From DATKIY01 sp963726755 (GTDB lineage: Bacteria; Actinomycetota; Actinomycetes; JAHEKZ01), in assembly GCA_963726755.1 (NCBI GenBank), contig CAVSDB010000003.1:310001-374000 (forward strand): a stretch of DNA of 64,000 nt. The letters are read 5' to 3'. Positions 17,064-26,620 of this stretch are shown piece after piece (within the stretch, counting starts at the first letter, position 1; each line of letters starts with the position of its first letter). A program made the translations under genes and the position numbers. Under the pieces are notes generated by a model, which saw only the letters and a list, made by a program, of their open reading frames with translations, was not told where the DNA came from and ran no database searches.

Positions 17064-17639
17064 CTAGAGGATGACCCCGGGTGGCGTTCCAGCGCCCAGG
17101 ATCTCGTCCAGGGCATCGGTGCGGGCTACCGTGCGCAGCCACTCATACGCCAGACCTTTGACGCCGATGAGCGTCACCCCAGCGTCGCGAAGTCGAGACA
17201 ACCCGAACTCCTGTCCGGTGCCAGGTGATGCCACGGCGTCGGCAGCCACCACCACCCGAAACCCCCGGTCGAGCAGTCCGAGGGCTGAGTGGGCAACACA
17301 AACATCGGTTTCGAGTCCACAGAGCACGGCGGTGCGCCGATCAAGTTCGCTCACGCTGTCGAAGATGTCCGCCTGATCGGCCAGTCCGAACACCTGCTTG
17401 TCGAATCGGGGCGCCCCTACCGGGACAGCGTCGAGAATCGCCTGCACCGTCTTGCCGTTGCGAGCCGGTTCCTCCTCAGTTACCACCACGGGTACGCCCA
17501 GAGCAGCAGCCACCTGAACCAGCCAACGCACTCGCTCCGCCGTCTCCTCGGCTTCGACTGCCGGCAACTTATCGAGGAACCCCGGCTGCGCGTCTATGAC
17601 ACAGAGGAGGCTGTCGGCTGATTCGATCAGGGACGTCAT
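17064..17639 (-). CDS. Isochorismatase-family cysteine hydrolase
   Basis: A 191-residue alpha/beta hydrolase of the isochorismatase/nicotinamidase superfamily. It has the catalytic Asp in LLCVIDAQPGFLDK and the nucleophile Cys in LCGLETDVCVAHSALGLLDRG. The exact substrate is not evident; this family covers isochorismate, nicotinamide and N-carbamoyl compounds. The ATG at 17639 gives the family N-terminus; a longer reading is unsupported. It is divergent from the GNAT gene across 37 bp. Confidence 0.82.
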   Translation of the reverse strand: MTSLIESADSLLCVIDAQPGFLDKLPAVEAEETAERVRWLVQVAAALGVPVVVTEEEPARNGKTVQAILDAVPVGAPRFDKQVFGLADQADIFDSVSELDRRTAVLCGLETDVCVAHSALGLLDRGFRVVVAADAVASPGTGQEFGLSRLRDAGVTLIGVKGLAYEWLRTVARTDALDEILGAGTPPGVIL

Positions 17640-17676
17640 GTTCCCAGCATGGCTCACCGCGCGACAGAATGCGTGA

Positions 17677-18180
17677 GTGACTTCAAGCGAACTCGCGAGC
17701 GAGCGGTTGGTGCTGCGTCCAATAGAGCCCGATGATGCCGACGTCTTGCGAACCATCCGTCGCTCCCCCTGGGTCAGCAAATGGTGGGGTGACGGAAGCG
17801 ATGAACCGGACTGGCCATTCGACGACGACGATTCGACGAGCTACACGATCTGGCGCAGCGACGAAGTGGCCGGACTGATACAGCACTACGAAGTCTCGAG
17901 TCCGTCGGTTCGTTACGCGGGGATCGATCTCTTCCTCGCCGAGTCAGCGAGTAGGCAGGGATTGGGACAAGAAGCCGTTCAGCGCGTCATGAGACACCTC
18001 ATCGACGACCGAGGGCACCATCGGATAGTGATCGATCCCTCGACTGAGAACGTTCGCGCGATCGCGACTTATGCAGCGTGCGGTTTCGAACCGGTAGGCG
18101 TGATGCAGAAGTACGAGAAGAACATCGACGGCAGCGGATGGCACGACGCCCTCTTCATGGAGTACGTCACTCAACGGTGA
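17677..18180 (+). CDS. GNAT acetyltransferase, AAC(6')/RimJ-like
   Basis: A 167-residue GNAT protein. It has ERLVLRPIEPDDADVL near the start, then SASRQGLGQEAVQRVMRHL as the acetyl-CoA loop and IVIDPSTENVRAIATYAACGFEPVGV as the C-terminal motif. The layout resembles aminoglycoside 6'-N-acetyltransferases, but many chromosomal relatives have other substrates, and resistance should not be inferred. GTG start. Its 3' end overlaps glmS by 14 bp in convergent orientation. Confidence 0.8.
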   Translation: MTSSELASERLVLRPIEPDDADVLRTIRRSPWVSKWWGDGSDEPDWPFDDDDSTSYTIWRSDEVAGLIQHYEVSSPSVRYAGIDLFLAESASRQGLGQEAVQRVMRHLIDDRGHHRIVIDPSTENVRAIATYAACGFEPVGVMQKYEKNIDGSGWHDALFMEYVTQR

Positions 18181-20023
18181 CGGACTTTGCCAGGTTGCGA
18201 GGCTGGTCCACGTCGAACCCCTTAGCGCTCGCCAACTCACACGCGAAGACTTGCAGCGGCACTGTTGCCACTATTGGTTGCAGCAACGTCGGCACCGCGG
18301 GTATGGAGATAAGCGTGTCCGCGTAAGGCCTAACGGTCTCATCGCCCTCCTCAGCAATGACGATGGTGCGCGCACCACGGGCGCGAATCTCCTGGATATT
18401 GCTCACGATCTTGTCGTGCAGAACCCGTCGGCTGCCGCGAGGCGGAACAATCACCACCACGGGTAAGCCTTCTTCGATCAACGCGATCGGACCGTGCTTC
18501 AGTTCCCCGGCGGCGAACCCCTCGGCGTGCATGTACGCCAGTTCCTTGAGTTTGAGCGCTCCCTCTAGTGCCACCGGGTAGCCGACATGGCGGCCAAGAA
18601 ACAGCACCGCCTTCGCATCAACGAGGGAACGCGCCAACTCCCGCATGGGTTCCACCGTGTCGAGAACCTGGTCGACCGCAGCTGGCATGGCCGCGAGTTC
18701 CGCGACGTGCCTCGAGACTTCGTCGCCCCACTTGGTACCACGTACTTGGGCGAGGTAGAGCGCAACGAGTTGGACTGCGACGATCTGGGTCAAGAACGCT
18801 TTGGTCGAGGCGACCGCGACCTCGGGGCCAGCGTAGGTATAGACCACGGCGTCGGATTCCCGCGGAATTGTCGAGCCGTTGACGTTGCAGATCGCGAGTA
18901 CTCGCGCGCCCTGCTCGCGTGCATGACGGACCGCCATCAGGGTGTCCATCGTCTCGCCTGATTGCGAGATCGCGATGACAAGCGTCTGGCGCGACAAGAT
19001 GGGATCGCGATAGCGAAATTCTGAGGCGACCTCAACCTCTACGGGCACTCGGGTCCAGTGTTCGATGGCGTACTTGGCAATCAGCCCAGCGTGGTACGCC
19101 GTCCCACACGCAATGACCACAATCTTGTCGACGTCGCGCAACTCTTCGTCAGACAGTCGTACCTCGTCGAGGACGAGTCGCCCCGTGTGATCGATTCGTC
19201 CGCGCAAGGTGTCAGCAACCGCTTTGGGCTGCTCGTGGATCTCCTTAATCATGAAGTAGTCGTAGCCGCCCTTTTCGGCGGCCGACGCGTCCCAATCGAC
19301 GTGGAACTCACGTACTTGCGCTGGCGCTCCGTCGAATGTGGTGACTTCGACGCCGTCTCGACGCAACTCCACGACTTGGTCTTGACCTAGTTCGACAGCT
19401 CGCCGAGTGTGCGCGATGAACGCGGCAACATCGCTACCTAGGAAGTTCTCACCATCGCCAAGGCCCACCACGAGTGGTGAGTTTCGTCGCGCACCAACCA
19501 CAACATCAGGTTGATCTGCGTGAACTGCCACCAGCGTGAAAGCACCCTCTAGGCGAAGGCACACCCGACGCATCGCCGCAGCCAGATCTCCGGAGAACTC
19601 CTGGCCCAGCAGATGTGAGACCACCTCGGTGTCAGTGTCGGAACCGAGAACGATGCCGGAGTCTTCGAGTTCAGCACGCAACGTCGCGAAGTTCTCGATG
19701 ATGCCGTTGTGGACGACGGCGACTTTCCCATCGGCGTCCAGGTGCGGGTGCGCGTTGCGATCGTTGGGGGCGCCGTGCGTTGCCCATCGAGTGTGCCCCA
19801 TGCCAACGGTGCTGCCCGGTAGCGCTTGCTCCCCCAACAACTTCTCAAGGTTCGCCAACTTGCCAGCCTTGCGCCGGACCGCGACGCCCAGCGCCGTTGA
19901 TTGGTCATCGGGGACGATCGCCACTCCGGCGCTGTCGTAGCCTCGGTACTCCAGACGGCGCAGCCCCTCGAGGACGATGTCGACGGCTTGCTGCTCACCG
20001 ACGTAGCCCACGATTCCGCACAT
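18167..20023 (-). CDS. glmS: Glutamine-fructose-6-phosphate aminotransferase (isomerizing)
   Basis: A 618-residue enzyme that makes glucosamine-6-phosphate, the first step to UDP-GlcNAc. Cys2 (MCGIVGYVG) is the glutaminase nucleophile after Met removal. The isomerase half has two SIS domains (IACGTAYHAG, ISQSGETMDTLMAVRHA) and ends DQPRNLAKSVTVE, the conserved C-terminal tail. The ATG at 20023 is chosen because Cys must be residue 2. A 46-bp palindrome lies 21 bp upstream and may control it. No glmS ribozyme is apparent. Confidence 0.97.
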   Translation of the reverse strand: MCGIVGYVGEQQAVDIVLEGLRRLEYRGYDSAGVAIVPDDQSTALGVAVRRKAGKLANLEKLLGEQALPGSTVGMGHTRWATHGAPNDRNAHPHLDADGKVAVVHNGIIENFATLRAELEDSGIVLGSDTDTEVVSHLLGQEFSGDLAAAMRRVCLRLEGAFTLVAVHADQPDVVVGARRNSPLVVGLGDGENFLGSDVAAFIAHTRRAVELGQDQVVELRRDGVEVTTFDGAPAQVREFHVDWDASAAEKGGYDYFMIKEIHEQPKAVADTLRGRIDHTGRLVLDEVRLSDEELRDVDKIVVIACGTAYHAGLIAKYAIEHWTRVPVEVEVASEFRYRDPILSRQTLVIAISQSGETMDTLMAVRHAREQGARVLAICNVNGSTIPRESDAVVYTYAGPEVAVASTKAFLTQIVAVQLVALYLAQVRGTKWGDEVSRHVAELAAMPAAVDQVLDTVEPMRELARSLVDAKAVLFLGRHVGYPVALEGALKLKELAYMHAEGFAAGELKHGPIALIEEGLPVVVIVPPRGSRRVLHDKIVSNIQEIRARGARTIVIAEEGDETVRPYADTLISIPAVPTLLQPIVATVPLQVFACELASAKGFDVDQPRNLAKSVTVE

Positions 20024-20043
20024 ACCCACACCCTAGGTCTCGG

Positions 20044-20089
20044 ATTGCGGAAGATTGTGGTTGCTATAGCAACCGATATCTACCGCAAT
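20044..20089. promoter_or_regulatory. 46-bp nested palindrome upstream of glmS
   Basis: A central perfect 16-bp palindrome (GGTTGCTATAGCAACC, 20059-20074) is flanked symmetrically by ATTGCGG (20044-20050) and CCGCAAT (20083-20089). It covers the glmM stop codon and ends 21 bp ahead of the glmS ATG. It could be an operator or an RNA hairpin. Confidence 0.6.
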
Positions 20090-21423
20090 GCTGTACGGAC
20101 GACTGCTGCGAGGCGTTCTGCGACGGCTTGGGCTTGGTCGGCGTCGACCGCCTCGACCATTACCCGGACGAGTGGTTGGGTACCGCTGGAACGCAACAGC
20201 ACGCGTCCAGTGTCGCCCAGTTCGGCTTCCGCCTCGGCCACAGCCGCAGTCAACGTTGGGTCATCAACTCGCGACTTATCGACGTCAGGAACATTTATTA
20301 GGACCTGCGGTAGCCGAGTCATGACCGACGCCAGCTCGCCAAGGGAAGTGCGACTCGCCGCCGACTGAGCTAGTACATGAAAGGCGGTCAGTACACCATC
20401 ACCGGTCGTCGCGTGATCGAGCAGCAGCACATGACCGGACTGTTCTCCGCCCAACGTAAAACCGCCTTCGCGCATCGCTTCGAGTACGTAGCGATCTCCG
20501 ACGGCGGTCGCGACGACGCCAATCTGCTCGCGGTCCATCGCCAGACGAAAGCCGAGGTTCGCCATCACTGTCGAAACGACGGTGTCGCCTGTCAACCGAC
20601 CGGTATTGCGCATGGCCACCGCTAACACAGCCAAGATGTGGTCGCCGTCAACCAACGAACCGTCGCCAGCGATCGCCAAGCAGCGGTCGGCGTCACCATC
20701 GAACGCGACCCCTGCGTCGTAGCCCTGCTCAAGGACGACGTTGGTGCCAAGCCGACGAAGATGAGTGGAGCCGCACTTGTCGTTGATGTTCAGCCCGTCG
20801 GGCTGATCGTTGATAGCAAGAACGGTCGCACCAGCACGACGTAACGCCTCGGGTCCAACGTACGACGCCGCACCGTTTGCGCAATCGACGACGACGCGCA
20901 CTCCGTCCAGGGAATGCGGAACCGACGCCACCAGATGTTCGACGTACTGATCGACGCTGGACACTCCGCTCGTGACGCGTCCAACCGATGCACCAATGGG
21001 TCGTTCCCATGGCTCGCGCATGCGCGCCTCGATCGCGTCCTCGACATCGTCCGCAAGTTTGTGCCCGCCCCGCGCGAAGAACTTGATGCCGTTGTCCGGC
21101 ATCGGATTGTGGGAAGCCGACAACATCACGCCGATGTCCGCCCCGAGTGCGTCGGTCAAGAACGCGACTCCAGGCGTGGGGATGACGTCAAGACTGACGA
21201 CGTCGACGCCAGCACTTGCCAGGCCGGCGACCACAGCGGCCCCTAAGAACTCACCAGACGCACGGGTGTCTCGACCAACGACGGCGCGTGGTCGGTGTCC
21301 TTCGAATGCACCCAGGTCACCAAGGACGTGAGCAGCGGCAACGCTCAGGTCGAGCGCGAGTTCAGCGGTCAGGTCGCGATTAGCAAGACCACGCACCCCG
21401 TCGGTACCGAAGAGCCGTGCCAC
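20080..21423 (-). CDS. glmM: Phosphoglucosamine mutase
   Basis: A 447-residue alpha-D-phosphohexomutase that converts glucosamine-6-phosphate to glucosamine-1-phosphate. It has MARLFGTDGVRGLAN at the N-terminus, the phosphoserine loop ASHNP (Ser104), the metal loop DGDADRC, the sugar-binding GGEQSGH and a C-terminal RSSGTQPLVRVMVE. It follows rpsI and precedes glmS, its pathway partner, by 56 bp. The start is GTG. Confidence 0.96.
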   Translation of the reverse strand: MARLFGTDGVRGLANRDLTAELALDLSVAAAHVLGDLGAFEGHRPRAVVGRDTRASGEFLGAAVVAGLASAGVDVVSLDVIPTPGVAFLTDALGADIGVMLSASHNPMPDNGIKFFARGGHKLADDVEDAIEARMREPWERPIGASVGRVTSGVSSVDQYVEHLVASVPHSLDGVRVVVDCANGAASYVGPEALRRAGATVLAINDQPDGLNINDKCGSTHLRRLGTNVVLEQGYDAGVAFDGDADRCLAIAGDGSLVDGDHILAVLAVAMRNTGRLTGDTVVSTVMANLGFRLAMDREQIGVVATAVGDRYVLEAMREGGFTLGGEQSGHVLLLDHATTGDGVLTAFHVLAQSAASRTSLGELASVMTRLPQVLINVPDVDKSRVDDPTLTAAVAEAEAELGDTGRVLLRSSGTQPLVRVMVEAVDADQAQAVAERLAAVVRTALR

Positions 21424-21441
21424 GCGTACCTCCTCAAGCGC

Positions 21442-21473
21442 GCGCCCCGCCGACCAACGGCCGTACGGGGCGC
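21442..21473 (-). terminator. Hairpin after rpsI
   Basis: GCGCCCCG and CGGGGCGC pair across a 16-nt interior that itself can form a small GGCCG stem. No clear T-run follows on the minus strand, so termination is only possible. Confidence 0.4.
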
Positions 21474-21492
21474 AGCGAAGTCGTACCGAGCG

Positions 21493-22068
21493 TCAGCGCT
21501 TGCTGTACTGCGGCGCCTTGCGGGCCTTCTTGAGTCCGGCCTTACGACGCTCCTTCGCGCGTGGGTCACGGGTCAAGAATCCTGCCTTCTTCAAGGACGG
21601 ACGATTGCCTTCAACGTCGATTCCGTTCAGCGAGCGAGCGATGCCCAGGCGCAGCGCGCCGGCTTGTCCGGAAACGCCACCGCCATGCAAGCGTGCGACG
21701 ACGTCATAGCGGCCCTCGACAGACAACACTTTGAACGGATCATTGACCAACTGCTGGTGGACCTTGTCCGGGAAGTACTCGGCCAGCGTCTTGCCGTTGA
21801 CGGAGAACTGCCCGGTTCCGGGAGTGATACGTACCCGCGCGACGGCCTCTTTACGTCGACCCGTCGCGGCACCTGGGGAGTCTGAGATCTCACGCGGTTC
21901 GGCAACGACGACCGTCTGAGTGGTGTAGTCGCCACCGGTGGTCTCGTCGGCAGCGTCGCCGGCGTCGGAGTCCGCAATACCGGAGTCATCAATCGTGGCC
22001 TCGTCGACCGGGGCGTCGAGCTCAGTTGAATCCGGAGCCTCGGTGGGGGTGGTCGTCACTTCGGACAT
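21493..22068 (-). CDS. rpsI: 30S ribosomal protein S9 with acidic N-terminal extension
   Basis: A 191-residue protein whose last 125 or so residues are S9 (TGRRKEAVARVRITPGTG to KKARKAPQYSKR, the tail that reaches the P-site tRNA). The first 60 or so residues are an acidic, Thr/Asp-rich extension (DDSGIADSDAGDAADETTGG) absent from E. coli S9. Such extensions occur in actinobacteria. It follows rplM by 29 bp, the universal L13-S9 pair. Confidence 0.96.
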   Translation of the reverse strand: MSEVTTTPTEAPDSTELDAPVDEATIDDSGIADSDAGDAADETTGGDYTTQTVVVAEPREISDSPGAATGRRKEAVARVRITPGTGQFSVNGKTLAEYFPDKVHQQLVNDPFKVLSVEGRYDVVARLHGGGVSGQAGALRLGIARSLNGIDVEGNRPSLKKAGFLTRDPRAKERRKAGLKKARKAPQYSKR

Positions 22069-22097
22069 GGTCCTCTCGGTACTTAAAACTGACGCGC

Positions 22098-22547
22098 TTA
22101 CTGCGCGACCTGGGTGATTTCGAACGGCGTTGGCTGCTGCGCCTGGTGCGGGTGCTCGGGGCCGGCGTAGACCTTGAGCTTCTTCAACTGCTTACGAGCG
22201 ATTCGGTTCTTCGGGAGCATGCCCCACACCGCCTTCTCGATGGCGCGACGTGGGTTCTTCTCCAGCAAGTCGGTGTACTTGGTCGAACTCAGACCACCCG
22301 GGTAGCCAGAGTGACGGTAGGCGAGCTTCTGCTCACGCTTGTTGCCCGAAAGTGCGACCTTGCCAGCATTGATGACAACAACGAAGTCACCGGTGTCGGC
22401 GTGCGGGGCGAAGACGGGCTTGTGCTTGCCGCGCAGCAACTGCGCAACCTGCGTGGCGAGTTTGCCGAGTACTACGTCTTCGGCGTCGATGACGTACCAC
22501 TGACGCTCAACTTCGCCAGGCTTGGGGCTGTACGTGCGCACGGTCAA
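22098..22547 (-). CDS. rplM: 50S ribosomal protein L13
   Basis: A 149-residue early-assembly 23S rRNA-binding protein with WYVIDAEDVVLGKLATQVAQLL and GDFVVVINAGKVALSGNK. The start appears to be TTG at 22547, with CGAAGG upstream; a GTG two codons later is possible. The 249-bp gap upstream shows no gene and contains, in its far part, one copy of the 69-bp palindromic element. Confidence 0.96.
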   Translation of the reverse strand: MTVRTYSPKPGEVERQWYVIDAEDVVLGKLATQVAQLLRGKHKPVFAPHADTGDFVVVINAGKVALSGNKREQKLAYRHSGYPGGLSSTKYTDLLEKNPRRAIEKAVWGMLPKNRIARKQLKKLKVYAGPEHPHQAQQPTPFEITQVAQ

Positions 22548-22696
22548 GAACCTTCGTTTAGTCGATCATGGAGTCTTAGGGCGCTGATTACCCCGGCACA
22601 GGCCAGCGGCCCGTCCGCCAGGGCTAACAGGCGCAACGACCCTCAAGAGTAGCCGCGGGGGCCGTGACCGGTCAGAAACCGGGGCTCCGTCGTTCA

Positions 22697-22765
22697 CCGA
22701 GCGGGGGCAGCCCGGCAGAAATTCCGGCATTTCGAGCTCCAGAATGCCGGTGCGCCACCGCTCGG
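22697..22765. repeat. 69-bp palindromic repeat, copy 1
   Basis: 21-bp arms (22697-22717 and 22745-22765) flank a 27-nt centre. The right arm contains TGCCGGTGCGCCACCGC. Two further copies of the same total length occur at 26621 and 51696. It lies 31 bp ahead of the MFS gene. Confidence 0.75.
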
Positions 22766-22796
22766 CGACGACAGCACCTGCCGATAGCGTGCCCAG

Positions 22797-23967
22797 GTGT
22801 CGACGTCCCCTGCTGCGCCCGCCTCCTCGCGGACGGCGTACGTCGTACTTGTCTCCTCAATCCTGGCCAGGCTGCCTCAGGGGATGGCGCCGTTGGCCGT
22901 GGTTCTCCTCGTCCAGGAGCGAACCGGGTCGATCGCCGCTGCGGGGATCGCGGCCGGGGCATGGGGGCTTTGTGCGGCTGCTGGTCAGCCCCTATCGGCC
23001 CGTCCGGCGGGCCAGGGCAGAGCCGACGAGTCATCGCGCTGACCTCGCTGGGTCAGGCAACCGTCGTCATCTTGCTCGCGATCAGTTCGATCGATGCAAT
23101 CGCACCGTTGGTTGCTATGGCTGGGCTCGGAGGATTACTGGCAGCGCCAGTCTCACCCGTGGCCCGAACCCTGTGGCCCCAACTCGCGGAGGACCAACAC
23201 CGGCTGGACTCCCTCTTCACCCTCGACGCCACCTCACAAGAGTTGATCTTCATTGCCGGGCCGACCACAGTCGCCGTGTTGGTCTCCCTGAGTGGACCAC
23301 CGGCCGCCCTGCTCGCAGCGGCGGCTTGCGGCGCAATTGGGGGCTTGGCGTTCGCCTATGTCGTTCGCCCGATCTGGCGCCCGCATCCACGAACGAGTGG
23401 TCGGGCGCGGCTTGGACGTCCTCTTGTCGCGCCTTTCACGGTGCTTTTCCTGGTGGCGTTCGGCATCGGCCTTATCGAAGTTGGCGTTCCAGCAGCCGCC
23501 ATTCTCGACGGCAACCGAAGTGCCAGCGGTTGGTTGCTCGCCGCCTGGAGTTTGGGTTCGCTGGTGGGCGGAGTGATCTCGTCGCGCATCCGGTGGCGCG
23601 GCGGACGGCAGACAAGCGCATGGCACGCCTGCTGGGCACCCTCACGATTGGGTCCCTTTTTGTGGCAAACGGTTGGCAGTTCGGACTCGGCTGGCTCGGT
23701 GCGGCATTGTTCGTCGCGGGCCTCGCGCTGGCCCCAACCCTTGCGGCTTGCTATGGCGTCGTCGGAGATCGCACCCCCGTTGAGCGGCGTACCGATGCGT
23801 TCGCCTGGGCCGTGACGTTCATCCTGCTTGGGCTGGGGGCTGGTCCCACGATTGGTGGCGTACTAGCTGAGGTCACACCGACGCTGACGTTCCTCGCTGG
23901 CACCGTGATCACGATGGCTGCGTTGGGCACTTGGCTCGCTCTGTTGCCCCGGCAACGCTCAACCTGA
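22797..23967 (+). pseudogene. MFS transporter, two frameshifts
   Basis: About 390 residues in three frames. Segment 1 (from 22797) has the first membrane helices (RTAYVVLVSSILARLPQGMA). Near 23008 the frame moves to a segment with several hydrophobic helices (VIALTSLGQATVVILLAISS onward). Near 23605 it moves again to the last helices (GLGAGPTIGGVLAEVTPTLT). The joined protein resembles actinobacterial MFS proteins with about 12 spans and no predicted substrate. It ends 5 bp from the convergent ABC-F gene. The breaks are probably sequence errors, but true decay is possible because this gene is not essential. Confidence 0.75.
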
Positions 23968-23972
23968 TCAAC

Positions 23973-25595
23973 TCAGCGAGGTCGGACGACGCGTGCCTCG
24001 TCCCACACCGGTCCGTCGGCTTCGTAGACCAATCCGTCTGACCCGAAGACCAGATAGCGATCGAACCCACGCGCGAACCAACGGTCGTGTGTCACTGCCA
24101 GGACCGTCCCGTCGAAACTCTCCAACCCTTCTTCCAGCGCTTCCGCACTGTCGAGGTCGAGGTTGTCGGTCGGCTCATCGAGCAGCAGCATCGTGACGCC
24201 TGAAAGTTCGAGCAACAGAATTTGGAACCGCGCCTGTTGACCACCTGACAACGTTTCGAACCGCTGGTCGCCTTGGTGGTTTAGTTCGTAACGTCGCAGC
24301 GCACCCATCGCTCCGCCACGCTGCAGCGAGTGTTGCTCCCAGAGCAAGTCGACAAGTGTTCGTCCCGTGAACTCGGCGTGGTCATGCGTCTGCGCGAAGT
24401 GGCCAGGCACGACGCGTGCGCCTAACTTCCATTGACCGCTATGCGCGACCGTCGAGTGTTCGGCATCACCAGACGCCAGCAACCGCAGGAAGTGAGACTT
24501 GCCGGAACCGTTGCTGCCAAGCACGGCCACGCGCTCGCCGTAGAACACCTCAACGTCGAACGGTTGCATCAGGCCAGTCAGTTCCAGACGTTCGCACGTC
24601 AGAGCGCGCACTCCAGTACGACCGCCCTTCAGTCGCATCGTCACGTTCTGTTCAGTAGGTGGTGCCTCGGGCGGTCCGGCCTCCTCGTACTTGCGCAGTC
24701 GCGTCTGCATGGCCTTGTAACGCGAAGCCATGTCAGGGCTGATTGCCGCTTGCTGCTGAAGCGTGCGTACCAGGTCCTTGAGCCGCTGGTGTTCCTCGTC
24801 CCATCGCCGCAGCATCTCGGCCAACCGTTCGTGACGGTCACGACGAGCTTCGTGGTACGACGCGAACCCACCGCCGTGCACCCAACTTGAGCCGCCCTCG
24901 ATGGTCACGATGCGGGTAGCGACTCGGTCGAGCAACTCGCGATCGTGCGAGATCAGCAGCACGGTTTTGCGGGTGGCGATCAACTGCTCTTCCAACCACT
25001 GCTTGGCTGGGACGTCGAGGTAGTTGTCCGGCTCGTCGAGCAGCAGCACCTCGTCCGGTCCCTTGAGCAACGCCTCAAGCGCGAGACGTTTCTGTTCGCC
25101 GCCCGACAGCGTTCGAACCTCACGCCACTGAGCCTGCTCGTAGGGCAAACCAATCGCTGAGACCGTGCAGGCGTCCCAGGTGACCTCGGCCTCGTAACCA
25201 CCAGCGTCACCCCAGTCGGCAATCGCCTGCGCGTATCGCATCTGGGTCGGCTCAGTGTCGTGGTCCATCATCGCCAGCTCAGCAGCTTCCAGTTCGGACG
25301 CTGCCTGGCGAATCCTGGGAGGAGCGACCGACACGAGCAGGTCGCGAACGCTGGACTCGTCGCGGACGCTTCCGACGAACTGTCGCATCACTCCGAGACC
25401 ACCACTGCGGGCAACTGATCCTTCGACTGGATCAATATCGCCCGCGATGATTCGCATCAGGGTGGTCTTGCCTGCGCCGTTGGCGCCGACCAACGACACG
25501 ATGGCGCCGTCGCCCACTCGGAACGAGACGCCAGCAAACAGCGTCCGCCCATCGGGCAGTACGTAACTCACTCCATTGACGTCGACGTGTCCCAC
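23973..25595 (-). CDS. ABC-F family ATPase
   Basis: A 540-residue soluble protein with two ABC cassettes and no membrane domain. Walker A motifs are GANGAGKTTL and GSNGSGKSHF. Signatures are LSGGEQKRLALE and LSGGQQARFQIL. Walker B motifs are LLLDEPDNYLD and LLLDEPTDNLD. A charged linker lies between (about residues 240-320). ABC-F proteins act on the ribosome as translation factors or antibiotic-resistance proteins; which applies here cannot be told from sequence. It does not carry the EttA or Uup features I would recognise. GTG start. Confidence 0.9.
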   Translation of the reverse strand: MGHVDVNGVSYVLPDGRTLFAGVSFRVGDGAIVSLVGANGAGKTTLMRIIAGDIDPVEGSVARSGGLGVMRQFVGSVRDESSVRDLLVSVAPPRIRQAASELEAAELAMMDHDTEPTQMRYAQAIADWGDAGGYEAEVTWDACTVSAIGLPYEQAQWREVRTLSGGEQKRLALEALLKGPDEVLLLDEPDNYLDVPAKQWLEEQLIATRKTVLLISHDRELLDRVATRIVTIEGGSSWVHGGGFASYHEARRDRHERLAEMLRRWDEEHQRLKDLVRTLQQQAAISPDMASRYKAMQTRLRKYEEAGPPEAPPTEQNVTMRLKGGRTGVRALTCERLELTGLMQPFDVEVFYGERVAVLGSNGSGKSHFLRLLASGDAEHSTVAHSGQWKLGARVVPGHFAQTHDHAEFTGRTLVDLLWEQHSLQRGGAMGALRRYELNHQGDQRFETLSGGQQARFQILLLELSGVTMLLLDEPTDNLDLDSAEALEEGLESFDGTVLAVTHDRWFARGFDRYLVFGSDGLVYEADGPVWDEARVVRPR

Positions 25596-25646
25596 AAGGG
25601 GACAGTCTCACTTATCGAGTACCCGAGCGCGAACGAGTATTTGGTG

Positions 25647-26588
25647 TCAGGCGAGCGTATAGCCGACTTCTGCGTCGACCTCCGGAATCACCCGAGTCCC
25701 GGCTGCCCCCCTGAGGACGGCAGGTAACTCGTCCAACGCGCCGACCACGGCGGAGTTGCCGGTCGTAAGCACGAAATCGCAAGCCGCCTCAACCTTGGGT
25801 CCCATGGACCCAGGCGGGAAGCCGATCCGCATCAGCGCTTCGGGCGTCGCCGTCCGCAACGCTCGCTGACCAGGGGAACCCCAGTCCAGGTAGATCGCAT
25901 CCGCGTCGGTGGCGACCACGAACTCGTCAGCGCCAATCTCCTTGGCCAATAGCGCGCTTGCGCGATCCTTGTCGACGACGGCTTCAACGCCAACCAGAGT
26001 GCGCGTGCCGGGTGTGTACATGGTCGGGATACCTCCACCACCGGCGGCAATGACGACGACGCCTTGCTCGAGCAACCATTTGATCGGACGCAACTCGAAG
26101 ATTCGGGTCGGCGCCGGCGAGGCCACGACTCGTCGCCACCAATCGCCGTCCTGCTTGACAACCCACCCTTTACTCACTGCCAACGCCTCGGCATCAGCCT
26201 TCTCGAACACCGGGCCGACAAACTTGGTGGGATCGTCGAACGCCGGATCGTTCGGGTCAACTTCGACCATCGTCAACAGCGTGCCGAGCGGCTTGTCGAA
26301 CGGCAGCAAGTTTCCCAGTTCCTGTTCGATGAGATAGCCGATGAGCCCTTCGGTCTGGGCGCCCAGAACATCCAACGGGAACTCGTCGTCAGGGTGGTAA
26401 GCCGCACCCTGCAATGCCAGCAGACCAACCTGCGGTCCGTTGCCGTGGGTGATGACCAACTCGTGCTCGAGCGCGATGGGAGCAAGGGCCTCGGCCGCGA
26501 GTCGCGCATTGGCACGTTGGTTGGCGGCCGTCATCGGCTCGCCGCGCCTAAGCAGCGCATTTCCGCCAAGTGCCACAACGATTCTCAT
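25647..26588 (-). CDS. arcC: Carbamate kinase
   Basis: A 313-residue amino-acid-kinase-fold enzyme that transfers phosphate between carbamoyl phosphate and ADP. It starts RIVVALGGNALLRRGEPMTAANQ and contains ITHGNGPQVGLLALQ, AAGGGGIPT and VDKDRASALLAKEI, all diagnostic. GGAGGTG precedes the ATG. No arginine deiminase or ornithine carbamoyltransferase gene is next to it, so it may serve purine or agmatine degradation, or lie apart from its pathway. Confidence 0.93.
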   Translation of the reverse strand: MRIVVALGGNALLRRGEPMTAANQRANARLAAEALAPIALEHELVITHGNGPQVGLLALQGAAYHPDDEFPLDVLGAQTEGLIGYLIEQELGNLLPFDKPLGTLLTMVEVDPNDPAFDDPTKFVGPVFEKADAEALAVSKGWVVKQDGDWWRRVVASPAPTRIFELRPIKWLLEQGVVVIAAGGGGIPTMYTPGTRTLVGVEAVVDKDRASALLAKEIGADEFVVATDADAIYLDWGSPGQRALRTATPEALMRIGFPPGSMGPKVEAACDFVLTTGNSAVVGALDELPAVLRGAAGTRVIPEVDAEVGYTLA

Positions 26589-26620
26589 TCACACCTCCTG
26601 AGATCGCTGACTCTGCCTCA

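Noticed and set aside
17677..18180. Aminoglycoside resistance gene
   Set aside because: GNAT layout alone does not show drug acetylation, and no mobile or resistance context is present.
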